From Holophagae bacterium (GTDB taxonomy: Bacteria > Acidobacteriota > Holophagae > Acanthopleuribacterales > Acanthopleuribacteraceae): a DNA stretch of 64,000 nucleotides. Of the stretch, positions 17,434 to 26,545 are shown in pieces. The stretch covers positions 48,348 through 112,347 of the forward strand of contig JAUIFE010000027.1 in the NCBI GenBank assembly GCA_030429565.1. Direction: 5' to 3'. How positions within the stretch are numbered: position 1 is the stretch's first letter; every line of letters begins with the position of its first letter. Below the pieces are notes generated by a model, which saw only the letters and a program-made list of their open reading frames with translations, was not told where the DNA came from and did not search any database. A program made the position numbers and the translations under genes.

Positions 17434-19605
17434 ATGTACCCGACTGTTTTACGTTTTCTTTTTGTTTTGAGCCTGACCGCCCTGGCGGCCCTGCTGAGTC
17501 GCTGTGGCGGCGGTGGTGATAGTGACCCTACCACCACGACGCCGACCTTATTTTTTTCAAAATCGGTCAACGGCAATTTGGCGGTTTTTACCAGCCAGCC
17601 GGCAGACCAACTCGCGAGCGAATTCTCGGTCAGCGCAACCTGGGACTTCGGCGACGGCAGCACCTCCGCCGAATTAAACCCCCATCATTTTTTCAACGAG
17701 CCGGGTGATTACACGGTAAGCGTCACCTACCAATTGGGTGACGGCCGCCGCGTCAGCTACAGCGAACAAGTCGCGGTGGATATTCCATTCCAGTGCAGTG
17801 TCGACTGGCAGCACGTTTACGGTCCGAGTCCGTGGGTCTTCGAAGACCTGGCCGGCAGTAGCGGTTTTTTTGTCGGCGTCGGTGCCGGTGGCAACCTCCA
17901 CGTCAGTAAAAACGGATTTGCATGGTGCAAAGTTGTCAATCGTTTTGCCTGGAACTTCACCCGCGTGCTCAAACACCAGGACCAATTTTACGCACTGGGT
18001 CATCGCGCTTATTTCGACGACGACGGCGACCCAAAATCGGAAAGTGTTTTGTTAACCAGCAGCAACTACCTTGAATGGCTGGTGATCGCTCGCTCGGCGT
18101 CGCTGCTGACCGATGTGGCGATCCTGGGTACGGAAATCATCGGGGTCGGCCACCGCGACTACGTCAGCAGTAACAACCAATCGCTGGTCTCCAGGGGCGT
18201 GATCGAGCGCTTTAATCGCACCACCAACCGTTTCGATTTGGTGCGCACGGCCGGCGAGACGGTCGAGGAAATCCGCACGATCAGACATGAGCTGTGGCTG
18301 CGTGGAAAACGCGGCGAGGAAGGAGATGCACCCGCCGCCTTTTTCGTTTGGAAAAGTAGCGACGCTGTCCAATGGCAAGTCTCGATAGAACACCCAACCT
18401 ACCCGGTCCAAATCCCGCGGGGTAGCGGCACACGGTTGGTCAACATCACCCCAGAGCTGGTTTATTTACAAGATGATGAGTGGCTCCCGGCCGGCATCTC
18501 CGACAATGTCTTGCCCCAACGCTTGTTCTTTGCGGGCGAACGATTTTTTGCCTGGGCCGAGGACCGCTTCTACACCAGCCGCGACGGTCGTAGTTGGGTT
18601 TTTGTCAACCAAACACCGCGTCCGGGCCAGGACATTATCGACGTGGCCTTTAACGGGATTGTGTGGCAAGCAATTAGTCGTGAAGGGCAGCAATTGTGGA
18701 GTCACGACGGCGTGCGATGGCACGATCATCCCGAATCCCAACAGCCGCGCCACGCCGGTCGCCTTCACCACATTGCCCACACCAATGATGGGTTCGCGGT
18801 GGTCGGCGACGGCGGCTTGGTATTGCGCAGCAGCAACGGTCGCGACTGGCAGACCTCAATCATTGAGGAAAGCGCCAACCTCTATGCCGCCGTTCAAACC
18901 CAGGCCGGCCTGCTGGTGGCGGGCGAACGCGCCGGCCGCGTGCCTGGATCGGTGTGGAAAATCAATGGCGACAACCCCGTCATCCATGTCAAAGACGACC
19001 CGATTACCCACCTAGCCGCCAACAGCGAGATGGTGTTGGCGGTGACACGTCGTGGTCAGGTGGAGCGTAGCCGCGATCCCGAGGCGCGATTCTGGGAGAG
19101 TACCGAGCAGCTAGAAGCCCCGCTGTCATTGCAAGTCTTCGATGACGCCTTTTACCTGATTACCAACACCGGCCGTTTGCTAAAAAGCAGCGACGCCCGT
19201 CAGTGGGACGAAGTTCGATTCAATAACTTTTCGGTGCAAACCTTTGCCGGCAGCGACACGGGCAAAATTGTGGCCGGCACATCCTACAACACCGATCCCC
19301 CCACGGCCGGCCTGTTCTTTGCGGACGGCGGCGATTGGCAATACCAAGCCCTGCCCTTCGCCATGCGCATTCGTTTCGCCGGCACCGACCTTTACGGTTA
19401 CACCCTTATCGGCAACCGTTTTGTCATCCCTAGTGCAGAAAACCACCCACCGGCCAATTACGTGTTCAGCCCGGACGGGTCGGCGTGGGTCGCGCAAACA
19501 TCACCACCGGTACTGGATTTCGTCGACTTGCGCGTGACCCAGTACCGCGCCTTGGCCATCGACAACCAAGGTCGCTTGTTCCTGCGTGATTTCACCGGAC
19601 CTTGA
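17434..19605 (+). CDS. Exported PKD-domain protein with BNR-like repeats, possible lipoprotein
   Basis: 723 residues. The hydrophobic signal ends in LLSRC at residue 24, a lipobox-like site with a non-canonical Arg before Cys, followed by a GGGGDSDPTTTT linker. A PKD domain follows (about residues 45-115), with WDFGDGSTS and EPGDYTVSVTY. The rest (about 120-715) repeats strands ending in SSDG-x-x-W or SRDG-x-x-W, like BNR/photosynthesis-stability (YCF48-type) beta-propeller repeats. A surface-attached propeller that binds glycans or proteins is the best guess. The gene converges on the PA14 gene with a single base between stops. Confidence 0.85.
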   Translation: MYPTVLRFLFVLSLTALAALLSRCGGGGDSDPTTTTPTLFFSKSVNGNLAVFTSQPADQLASEFSVSATWDFGDGSTSAELNPHHFFNEPGDYTVSVTYQLGDGRRVSYSEQVAVDIPFQCSVDWQHVYGPSPWVFEDLAGSSGFFVGVGAGGNLHVSKNGFAWCKVVNRFAWNFTRVLKHQDQFYALGHRAYFDDDGDPKSESVLLTSSNYLEWLVIARSASLLTDVAILGTEIIGVGHRDYVSSNNQSLVSRGVIERFNRTTNRFDLVRTAGETVEEIRTIRHELWLRGKRGEEGDAPAAFFVWKSSDAVQWQVSIEHPTYPVQIPRGSGTRLVNITPELVYLQDDEWLPAGISDNVLPQRLFFAGERFFAWAEDRFYTSRDGRSWVFVNQTPRPGQDIIDVAFNGIVWQAISREGQQLWSHDGVRWHDHPESQQPRHAGRLHHIAHTNDGFAVVGDGGLVLRSSNGRDWQTSIIEESANLYAAVQTQAGLLVAGERAGRVPGSVWKINGDNPVIHVKDDPITHLAANSEMVLAVTRRGQVERSRDPEARFWESTEQLEAPLSLQVFDDAFYLITNTGRLLKSSDARQWDEVRFNNFSVQTFAGSDTGKIVAGTSYNTDPPTAGLFFADGGDWQYQALPFAMRIRFAGTDLYGYTLIGNRFVIPSAENHPPANYVFSPDGSAWVAQTSPPVLDFVDLRVTQYRALAIDNQGRLFLRDFTGP

Positions 19606-19606
19606 G

Positions 19607-22108
19607 TTATCGCGCGCAGTCTTCCCACCAACAGGGCGTGCCCTCAATGAATTGCATAACGGCGTCGAACTTGGGCGCATCCTCTTGGGTTTGATATTCC
19701 TTGAGCCCCCAACTGCCGAAACGGTCGTAAAGCTGCACGCTTAAAAACATGCACATCAACTCGCCGCCGCGTTCCTGCCATCCTTTTAAGTAGTCACTGT
19801 AAAGGACACCCATCCGGTCGTCGCGATTGGCGGCGAAAAACAGATTGCTGAGCGTTTCGTCGTTGAGGTAGGTATCAATGCCAACCAAGTGCTGGCCGGC
19901 CTCGTAGGCAATCAAACGCAGGCCACGCTGATCGGCAATGCCTTTGTTTTGCGTGACGTAAAACATGGCGTCGGCCAGGGCACCGTTTTGCGGGGCCCGT
20001 TCCCATTCGGGTTGATGATCGGCGTCGTAAAGCAAGCCACCGGTGGTTAATTCGGTAAACAGGTTGTTTAAGCCGCCGTCGCTTTCAGCCGCCCAGCCGA
20101 TCACGGTCGGCGCAAATGAATTGGCACCGAGGTAACCACCAAAATAAGGCCCAATCGCAAGGGCGTCGAGATTTTGATAACAAGGCGTATTGCCGTTTTC
20201 AGCGGCGTATAGCGGGCAATCGAGCGCAGCCTCGCTGACGGCGGCCACGGTGTGAAAACCGCCCAGCACACCGATAACCCGGTCGGCGCCCAGCACACTT
20301 TTCCACACACCGCTAATCTGACTGGAACGCATGCCGTGGTAGTTCATGCGTTTGGTAAAGGGTTCGGCGTCGCTGTTGGGCCAGCGCGCAACGGCCAATT
20401 CCTCAACCCAAAAACCCGGCAAGAAGGCGGTATTCCAAATTTCATTACCGAATTCAATATAAGTTTTAATTCCGTCATTAAGGTCGTTTTTAACTAAATT
20501 CGCCAAATTAAGCACAAAGGCGTCGTCGGCCAAGGCCGGCATGTTGAGCCACGGCTCGGCGTTGAGCATGTTGGCTAATTCCATGCCTAATTCGTAGGGC
20601 GCACCCTGTTCCCAACGGTTCCAACGCGCTTCCGTCATTTGCGGACGGTCACCCCAAACCGAAGTAGCGTTGAGGTTGGTGCGGAAAAAGTCGAGAAAGC
20701 GAATGACGCGATAACGGCGCAAGTCGCTCAGGTAACGCGGATGAAAGCGTTGGTGGACGTACACATCGGTGAACGGCAGGCAGCCGTTACCACCGCAAGT
20801 CCCATCATTTTGGCAATACGAGAAGGGATCGCGATTACACACGGCGCCTGGCACAATGACGCGAATGTTGCGGATATAGTTTTCGGGATTGGTGGCGGTA
20901 ATGCGCAGTAAAATCCCGCTATCCGAGGGCTCGGCCACATCGATAATGTGGCGTCCCGCCCGCGACAGCGTTTCGTTGTAGACGCCGTCGAACTGGTACT
21001 CGATGCTGCCTTCCCCGTCGTAAAGCACGGTGTATTGACCGGCCGGGTGCGCGCCCTTGTTGCCTTGCAGCATGAGAGCCGCCACGTAACGGAAGTTACG
21101 CGTGCCGTCGTCCGCCGCCGGTAAACTGCGTACCCACCCGTCGGCGTCGAGATCGAGCTTGTCCTGTTCGCCGGTTTCAAAGGCGGTGTCACTCTGGGTG
21201 TACCAGCCACCCGACATCTTGAAAATGTCGAGCAAGGTCCATTCAGTCGACCAATAATTGAGGTCGTGCACGTTGACGCCCAGGGCCGAGGTGCGGTTTG
21301 CGCGGTTGACGGGACGCCAATCGAGAAAAACCGAGGCTTCAAAAGCGCGTTCGTAGTATTCGAGCCGTATCTGGTGGCGGCCGGCGGGCACGGTCACGTT
21401 TTGCGAAAAGTTGGTGGCGGCCTGATCGCGCCAGGCATCGAAAAGCAAGGTATCGTTGAGCCACAAACGCACGCCGTCGTCGCCGGTTAAGCGGAAATGA
21501 TAGGTATCGGCTTCAAAATCAAAATCACCTTGCCAACGCGCCGAAAAGCCGTCGTTGGGCACACCAGATCCCGGGCCGTCGTAACCCCAGTTATGCGCAA
21601 CGTAAGCTTCGGTGGTTTGCAAAAGCGGTGTGCCGCTGAGCTCGGTGTTGCCGTAGTAGCTCACACAAAAAGAATTGGCGCAGTCGTCGTTCAGGGTGAC
21701 AGGTTCCCAACTGAGGGAAACCGAAGCAAAAGTGCCGGCGTTTTGCGCCGCCAGGTTAACCGCATGGTCGCCCGCCGCGAGCGTTAAATCCACGCTGTAG
21801 CGCTGCTTGTCGTCGCCAAGGGCGGTCGTTAAAACATCGGCGCCGTCAATTTGCAGCACCACGGCGGCGGTCGTCGTCAGTTCAAAGCGGTAAGCCGCGG
21901 CGGCAAAGGGAAAAGACCGTTGCCAAACGCCGCCGGCGAGAAACACGTGGTAGGCATCGCCTTCGGCGGATAGCGTCGCGAGGCGGGTCGAACCCACCAT
22001 TGGCGCCGTCGCAACCTGATCTGGGCGCGTGCGCTCGGGCAGGCCCGTTTTCTGTGCCCATAGCGTCAGGGAATTGAAGATTAAAAGGAAAACCAAAAAA
22101 CGAACCAC
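19607..22108 (-). CDS. Secreted PA14-domain protein with glycosidase-like C-terminal barrel
   Basis: 833 residues, start GTG 22108 behind GAGGAG. A signal peptide (FLVFLLIFNSLTLWAQ) is followed by a beta-sandwich (about 25-140), a PA14 domain (about 150-270; FSARWQGDFDFEADTYHFRL, DGVRLWLNDTLLFDAW) that commonly binds carbohydrate, and a Cys-rich insert near 430. The C-terminal half reads like a TIM barrel: RFLDFFRTN, LNAEPWLNMP and YIEFGNEIWN. In clan-A glycosidases the N-E pair ending strand 4 carries the acid/base glutamate, so GNE is a plausible catalytic site. Enzymatic activity and substrate are not proven. No terminator separates it from the convergent lipoprotein gene. Confidence 0.85.
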   Translation of the reverse strand: MVRFLVFLLIFNSLTLWAQKTGLPERTRPDQVATAPMVGSTRLATLSAEGDAYHVFLAGGVWQRSFPFAAAAYRFELTTTAAVVLQIDGADVLTTALGDDKQRYSVDLTLAAGDHAVNLAAQNAGTFASVSLSWEPVTLNDDCANSFCVSYYGNTELSGTPLLQTTEAYVAHNWGYDGPGSGVPNDGFSARWQGDFDFEADTYHFRLTGDDGVRLWLNDTLLFDAWRDQAATNFSQNVTVPAGRHQIRLEYYERAFEASVFLDWRPVNRANRTSALGVNVHDLNYWSTEWTLLDIFKMSGGWYTQSDTAFETGEQDKLDLDADGWVRSLPAADDGTRNFRYVAALMLQGNKGAHPAGQYTVLYDGEGSIEYQFDGVYNETLSRAGRHIIDVAEPSDSGILLRITATNPENYIRNIRVIVPGAVCNRDPFSYCQNDGTCGGNGCLPFTDVYVHQRFHPRYLSDLRRYRVIRFLDFFRTNLNATSVWGDRPQMTEARWNRWEQGAPYELGMELANMLNAEPWLNMPALADDAFVLNLANLVKNDLNDGIKTYIEFGNEIWNTAFLPGFWVEELAVARWPNSDAEPFTKRMNYHGMRSSQISGVWKSVLGADRVIGVLGGFHTVAAVSEAALDCPLYAAENGNTPCYQNLDALAIGPYFGGYLGANSFAPTVIGWAAESDGGLNNLFTELTTGGLLYDADHQPEWERAPQNGALADAMFYVTQNKGIADQRGLRLIAYEAGQHLVGIDTYLNDETLSNLFFAANRDDRMGVLYSDYLKGWQERGGELMCMFLSVQLYDRFGSWGLKEYQTQEDAPKFDAVMQFIEGTPCWWEDCAR

Positions 22109-22466
22109 GGCTGTGTCTCCTCGTCGACCGAACGTCTCGCGCTCACATTAACAACGTTATACAACACCCGCGCCGATTTGCTTCAGTGGAAGCGAAAATG
22201 CTTGCGTGCGATAACATTTTTGAATGGCGGTGTAAGCAGGCCGGGGCTCAGGGGGACAATGCAGGGGCGGCTGAATAAGCCGGCGCGCGACGCGCTGAAA
22301 GAGCCTTGGCACACACAGGATAAAGGGCTTGACTTGCCTTGGACGGGATACCAATAATAGGGCCGTTCCCAGTTCACAAGGTCGCCTTTTTTCGATGTTC
22401 GGGGTATTGCTGCGTACCTGGGATTCTCCGCCTTGCGATGACGACTTTCACAAAGAACAGGACCCC
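22109..22466. other. Intergenic region between divergent promoters
   Basis: About 360 bp between the PA14 gene and the AlgI-like gene. The MBOAT frame is open back to 22329 with another ATG at 22395, but no ribosome-binding site supports those starts. No RNA gene or clear dyad is visible. Confidence 0.45.
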
Positions 22467-23918
22467 ATGCTTTTTTCAGAACCCGCGTTTTTATTGTTTT
22501 TCTTACCGCTGCTATTCGCGATTTATTTTGCGGTTCCCAAGGTTTTGCGCAACACGGTGTTGCTGATCTTCAGCCTGGGTTTTTACGCGTACGGCGAAAA
22601 GCTGTTTGTCCTGCTAATGCTGTTCTCGATCGGCCTCAATTACATGTTGGGTTTGGCGATCCACAAGGCGGCCACCCCGGCAGGCAAAAAAGCTTGGCTG
22701 GTGACGGGCATTGTCGGTGACCTCGGCCTGCTGATCGCCTTTAAGTACGCCAACTTCTTGGTGGACAACCTCAACGCCGCCATGTCGGTGGTGCAACTGC
22801 CAACGGTTCAGCTCGATCCAGTTCACTTGCCCATTGGTATTTCGTTTTTTACCTTTCAGGCCATGAGTTACATCATCGATTTGTATCGCGGCGAAGTGAA
22901 GGTGCAAAAGAACCCGTTTGATTTGGCGCTGTATATTTCCCTGTTCCCGCAGTTGATTGCAGGCCCGATTGTGCGTTACCACGACATTTCCGAGCAATTG
23001 AAAGGGCGCCGCCACAGCTTCATGGGTTTCGCCTACGGCGTGGAGCGGTTCCTGATCGGGCTCGGTAAAAAGATGATCATCGCCAACGCGGTCGCCTATC
23101 CCTGCGACCAAATATTCGCGTTGCCGGACAACGAAATCACGACGCCGCTGGCGTGGCTGGGCATCATCTGTTACACGCTGCAGATTTACTTCGATTTCTC
23201 CGGTTATTCCGACATGGCCATCGGCCTGGGCCGCATGTTCGGCTTCAAGTTCCTCGAGAACTTCAATTACCCCTACATCTCACAGAGTATTACCGAGTTC
23301 TGGCGCCGCTGGCACATCAGTTTGTCGAGCTGGTACCGCGACTATCTCTACATTCCGCTCGGCGGCAACCGCGTTTCGCCGCGCCGCACCTACTTCAACT
23401 TGATGACCGTTTTTTTCCTGTGCGGATTGTGGCACGGCTCCAGTTGGAACTTTGTCATTTGGGGCATGTACCACGGTTTTTTCCTGATCTTCGAACGCCT
23501 CGGTTTGGGCGCGCTGCTGAAGAAGATGCCGCGCCCTGTCCGTCATCTTTACTGTCTCCTGGTCGCCGTCATCGGTTGGGTATTCTTCCGCGCCGAGACG
23601 CTGCCGCAGTCACTGACCTTCATCGGCGCCATGTTTGGCATCGGCTCCGACGACAGTGGCGCGCGCCTGCTCGGCCACTTCCTCGACGGCGAACTGGCCG
23701 TCATGATTCTAATCGGCATGATTGGCGCCACCAGCATCGCGCCCTTTGCCTCGAAGCGCTGCCACGCCTTTTTGGCGGAAAAGATGCCCGAACGCAAGCA
23801 AAGCACGGAACACCTGTTGGCCGTTATCAAGTGGCTGGCCTTGTCGGTTATGTTCCTGTGGTGCTTGGTGCTGATGGCCGCCAGCAGCTACAACCCGTTC
23901 ATTTACTTCCGTTTCTAG
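22467..23918 (+). CDS. MBOAT-family O-acetyltransferase, AlgI-like
   Basis: About 484 residues. The start at 22467 gives the typical AlgI N-terminus MLFSEPAFLLFFLPLLFAIYF. It has ten or more membrane helices and the family hallmarks FFTFQAMSYIIDLYRGE, FPQLIAGPIVRY, the amphipathic DFSGYSDMAIGLGRMFGF, NYPYISQSITEFWRRWHISLS with the DYLYIPLGGNR loop, and the catalytic His in LCGLWHGSSWNFVIWG. Proteins of this class move acetyl groups across the inner membrane for O-acetylation of exported polysaccharides such as alginate or cellulose. The AlgJ-like SGNH gene follows 33 bp downstream and should be its partner. No polysaccharide synthase is in the window. Confidence 0.95.
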   Translation: MLFSEPAFLLFFLPLLFAIYFAVPKVLRNTVLLIFSLGFYAYGEKLFVLLMLFSIGLNYMLGLAIHKAATPAGKKAWLVTGIVGDLGLLIAFKYANFLVDNLNAAMSVVQLPTVQLDPVHLPIGISFFTFQAMSYIIDLYRGEVKVQKNPFDLALYISLFPQLIAGPIVRYHDISEQLKGRRHSFMGFAYGVERFLIGLGKKMIIANAVAYPCDQIFALPDNEITTPLAWLGIICYTLQIYFDFSGYSDMAIGLGRMFGFKFLENFNYPYISQSITEFWRRWHISLSSWYRDYLYIPLGGNRVSPRRTYFNLMTVFFLCGLWHGSSWNFVIWGMYHGFFLIFERLGLGALLKKMPRPVRHLYCLLVAVIGWVFFRAETLPQSLTFIGAMFGIGSDDSGARLLGHFLDGELAVMILIGMIGATSIAPFASKRCHAFLAEKMPERKQSTEHLLAVIKWLALSVMFLWCLVLMAASSYNPFIYFRF

Positions 23919-23951
23919 TTCCGTCCGCTCGCCGCCCCAGGAGGCTCTTTC

Positions 23952-25094
23952 GTGTTTCACCGTCGCCGCGTTCATTGGTACCACAAACTACTGACCTTCA
24001 CCTTTTTGGTGATGATCCTGTTGCCAGGCGTCGACATGATCGTCGGGATCGATCAATCGCCCGTCGCCGGCCAGGTCACCGCGTTCCCCGAATTTCGCGG
24101 CGGTTTGCGCGGCATCGCCTCCTTTCCCGGTCAGTTTAAGTACTGGTTCGGCGAGAACTTCGGCTTTCGCCAGGCCTTCATTCGGGTGCACGGCAAAACC
24201 AAAGCGGGCATCTTCAAAACCAGCCCTTCGAAAAAGGTACTGCTCGGTCAAGACGGCTGGTTGTATTACCTAGACGAGCGGGTTTTTGAGGATTACCGCA
24301 ACCTCTACCCCTTTGACGACGCCGGCCTGAGCCAATGGCTCGAGCTGCTCGAACAGCGACAGGCTTATTGTGCGCAACGCAACATCACCTATTTGTTCAC
24401 CATTTCGCCCAACAAACCGTCGATTTACCCGGAGTTCTTGCCGCCTGGGCGCGAACCCCTCGACCGCCCCAAACGCCTTGATCAATTGCAAAATGCCGTT
24501 GATCAACGGTTGCCTGACGTGGCCATGATCGATGTGCGTGACGCCTTGCGCGCGAATAAAAACAGCCATGGTCCCCTTTATTTCAACACTGACACGCACT
24601 GGAACGAAATGGGTGCTTACGTCGCTTATGTTGAGATCATGACCGAACTCAAAAAAACCTATCCTGAGCTGGAAGTTACACCGCTCGACCAAATCGAGGT
24701 ACGCGAGCAGGTTGATAACGGCGGCGACTTGGCGCGTATGATTGGTTTGAAGTTTTCCACTGAGGAAACCATGCGCACACCGGTTTTCCCGCAACCACGC
24801 AAGGTTGTGCGGGAGAAGGACGGTTCCGACCTGACGGTGGTGGTCAAGGACGTGCTGAAGGGCGAAGAAGGTTTGGTGACGCTGTGTGAAGACGGCGAAA
24901 TTGAATCGGCCGTGATTATTCACGATAGTTTTGGCCAGGCCTTAATTCCCCTGCTTTCGCGGCATTTTAAGCGTGCGACCTTTGTGTGGTCGAACAGCTT
25001 TGACAAGGCTTTGGTTGATAAAGAACAACCCAAGGTTGTCATTCAACAGTTGGTGGAGCGCCGTCTGCTCAATTGGACGCCGGAACCTGAATAA
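23952..25094 (+). CDS. AlgJ/AlgX-like SGNH acetyltransferase
   Basis: 380 residues, start GTG 23952 with AGGAGG seven bases before. One N-terminal membrane anchor (LLTFTFLVMILLPGVDMIV) is followed by a periplasmic SGNH-hydrolase-like domain. The AlgX/AlgJ signatures are visible: FPGQFKYWFGENFGFRQ, LLGQDGWLYY, the Asp/His motif NTDTHWNEMGAY near residue 216, and the nucleophile block IIHDSFGQAL with Ser near residue 315. It would take acetyl groups delivered by the AlgI-like protein and place them on a periplasmic glycan. The gene ends eight bases from the convergent photolyase gene. Confidence 0.93.
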   Translation: MFHRRRVHWYHKLLTFTFLVMILLPGVDMIVGIDQSPVAGQVTAFPEFRGGLRGIASFPGQFKYWFGENFGFRQAFIRVHGKTKAGIFKTSPSKKVLLGQDGWLYYLDERVFEDYRNLYPFDDAGLSQWLELLEQRQAYCAQRNITYLFTISPNKPSIYPEFLPPGREPLDRPKRLDQLQNAVDQRLPDVAMIDVRDALRANKNSHGPLYFNTDTHWNEMGAYVAYVEIMTELKKTYPELEVTPLDQIEVREQVDNGGDLARMIGLKFSTEETMRTPVFPQPRKVVREKDGSDLTVVVKDVLKGEEGLVTLCEDGEIESAVIIHDSFGQALIPLLSRHFKRATFVWSNSFDKALVDKEQPKVVIQQLVERRLLNWTPEPE

Positions 25095-25102
25095 AACGCC
25101 CG

Positions 25103-26545
25103 CTAGCCTAGCGGTTCGAAGCGCTTGAGCGGGTTGTCGTAGGGTTCGGGTACCTTGGCCGCGTTTTCCGGTTGCATGCTGTCGGCGGCGTTGAGATGCG
25201 CTAGCTGTGGCAGCCAGGTGTGGATGTAGGCCGCTTTGCCGTCGTAGCGTTGCGCTTGTTTGATGGGGTGAAAGTAGCGGTCGCGCCGTGGGTCGTTGCC
25301 GACGCCGGCCACATAAGCCCAGTTGCCCCAATTGCTGTAGACGTCGTAGTCGATCAGAAGCGATTCGAAGTATCGCGCGCCCCAGGTCCAGGGTAGTTTG
25401 AGGTCGCGCACTAAGAAACTCGCCACCACCTGGCGGCCGCGGTTGCTCATGAAACCGGTGCGCGCCAGTTCCAGCATGTTGGCGTCGATGAAAGGAACAC
25501 CGGTTGTGCCGGCGCACCAGCGTTGGAACAGGGCACGGTCGCGACGACAGGCCGGCGCGCGCCCCTCGATGCCGCCCGCAAGGAAATAGGCGCGATCGTG
25601 TTTGCGGAAGATGTGGCGGAAATAGTCGCGCCACATCAGTTCGAACAGCATCCAGTAGGTCGACACGTTTTTGGCGCGCTCGCGTTCGTAACGGTTCACT
25701 TCGGCCACAATCCAGCGCGGGGACAAACAACCCAGTGCCAGCCATGGCGAGAATTTAGACGAGTACTCACCCAGCAGCCCGTTGCGCGTGTATTTGTAGG
25801 TTTTCAGCCGATCACTTTCCCAAAAGTAGTCGTCGAGCCGTTGTTTGCCCGCCGCTTCGCCGCCGCAGAACGGGTTCACCGCACGTGGGTCGGCCGGCTC
25901 AATGCCGCCGGCCGCCGTCACCAACACCTTTTGGCCGGCATAGGTCGCCGTTGAGCCGATGAGTGCGGCCGTCGCCGTTGCAAAATCGGGTGCGGCCGCC
26001 GGTGCCGGCGGCAAGGTCGGCACAGCGAGCGGTGCCGCAACCGTCACCTGTTTCTCGCAGCGTTTGCGGAAGCTGGAAAAGACATCGGGAAGATCGTCCT
26101 CGGCCCAGGGCAAGTCGTCCGGTGTGTACAGACTGTTGCCCCAAAACCAGGCCGTCGCCACGCCATCACCCGCCAACGTCGTCTGTAACCGTTGACGTGT
26201 GTGACGTTCTTCCCACGCGTGTTCGTGGTGCGCGTAGACGCGGTGAACACCATGCGTGCGGCAGATTTCGGGAATCACCTGCTCCGGCAAACCCGCCACC
26301 ACCCACAGGCGCTGACCTTGCGTCTGCAATGCCGCGTCGAGCGCGCGCAAACTTTGCAGCAAAAAGGCGTCGCGAAAAGGACCGCGACGCGGGAAACCCA
26401 GCCCATCCTCAGTCGTCGGCGGCAATACGTAAAGCGGTATCACCGACGTCGCCGCACGACAAGCCGCATCCAAGGGCGCGTGATCGTGCAAGCGCAAGTC
26501 GTTTTCAAACCAAACCAGCGCCGTCTCCCCAGTTGCCGCCGTCAT
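25103..26545 (-). CDS. Photolyase/cryptochrome, DASH type
   Basis: 480 residues. The N-terminal antenna-binding domain begins LVWFENDLRLHDHAPL. The C-terminal FAD-binding domain carries YKYTRNGLLGEYSSKFSPWLALGCLSPR, FIDANMLELARTGFMSNRGRQ and NWGNWAYVAGVGNDPR, the cluster typical of CRY-DASH proteins. These bind FAD and usually MTHF and repair cyclobutane dimers in single-stranded DNA or act as light sensors. The ATG overlaps the stop of the upstream photolyase gene by four bases (ATGA), so it is the third gene of a translationally coupled operon. Confidence 0.93.
   Translation of the reverse strand: MTAATGETALVWFENDLRLHDHAPLDAACRAATSVIPLYVLPPTTEDGLGFPRRGPFRDAFLLQSLRALDAALQTQGQRLWVVAGLPEQVIPEICRTHGVHRVYAHHEHAWEERHTRQRLQTTLAGDGVATAWFWGNSLYTPDDLPWAEDDLPDVFSSFRKRCEKQVTVAAPLAVPTLPPAPAAAPDFATATAALIGSTATYAGQKVLVTAAGGIEPADPRAVNPFCGGEAAGKQRLDDYFWESDRLKTYKYTRNGLLGEYSSKFSPWLALGCLSPRWIVAEVNRYERERAKNVSTYWMLFELMWRDYFRHIFRKHDRAYFLAGGIEGRAPACRRDRALFQRWCAGTTGVPFIDANMLELARTGFMSNRGRQVVASFLVRDLKLPWTWGARYFESLLIDYDVYSNWGNWAYVAGVGNDPRRDRYFHPIKQAQRYDGKAAYIHTWLPQLAHLNAADSMQPENAAKVPEPYDNPLKRFEPLG

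Noticed and set aside
23153..24139. Plus-strand 328-codon ORF
   Set aside because: It lies across the AlgI-like and AlgJ-like genes in another frame and gives an Arg/His/Pro-rich product typical of GC-rich shadow frames.
24942..25745. Minus-strand 267-codon ORF
   Set aside because: It overlaps the AlgJ-like and DASH photolyase genes out of frame; the product is Arg-rich without motifs.
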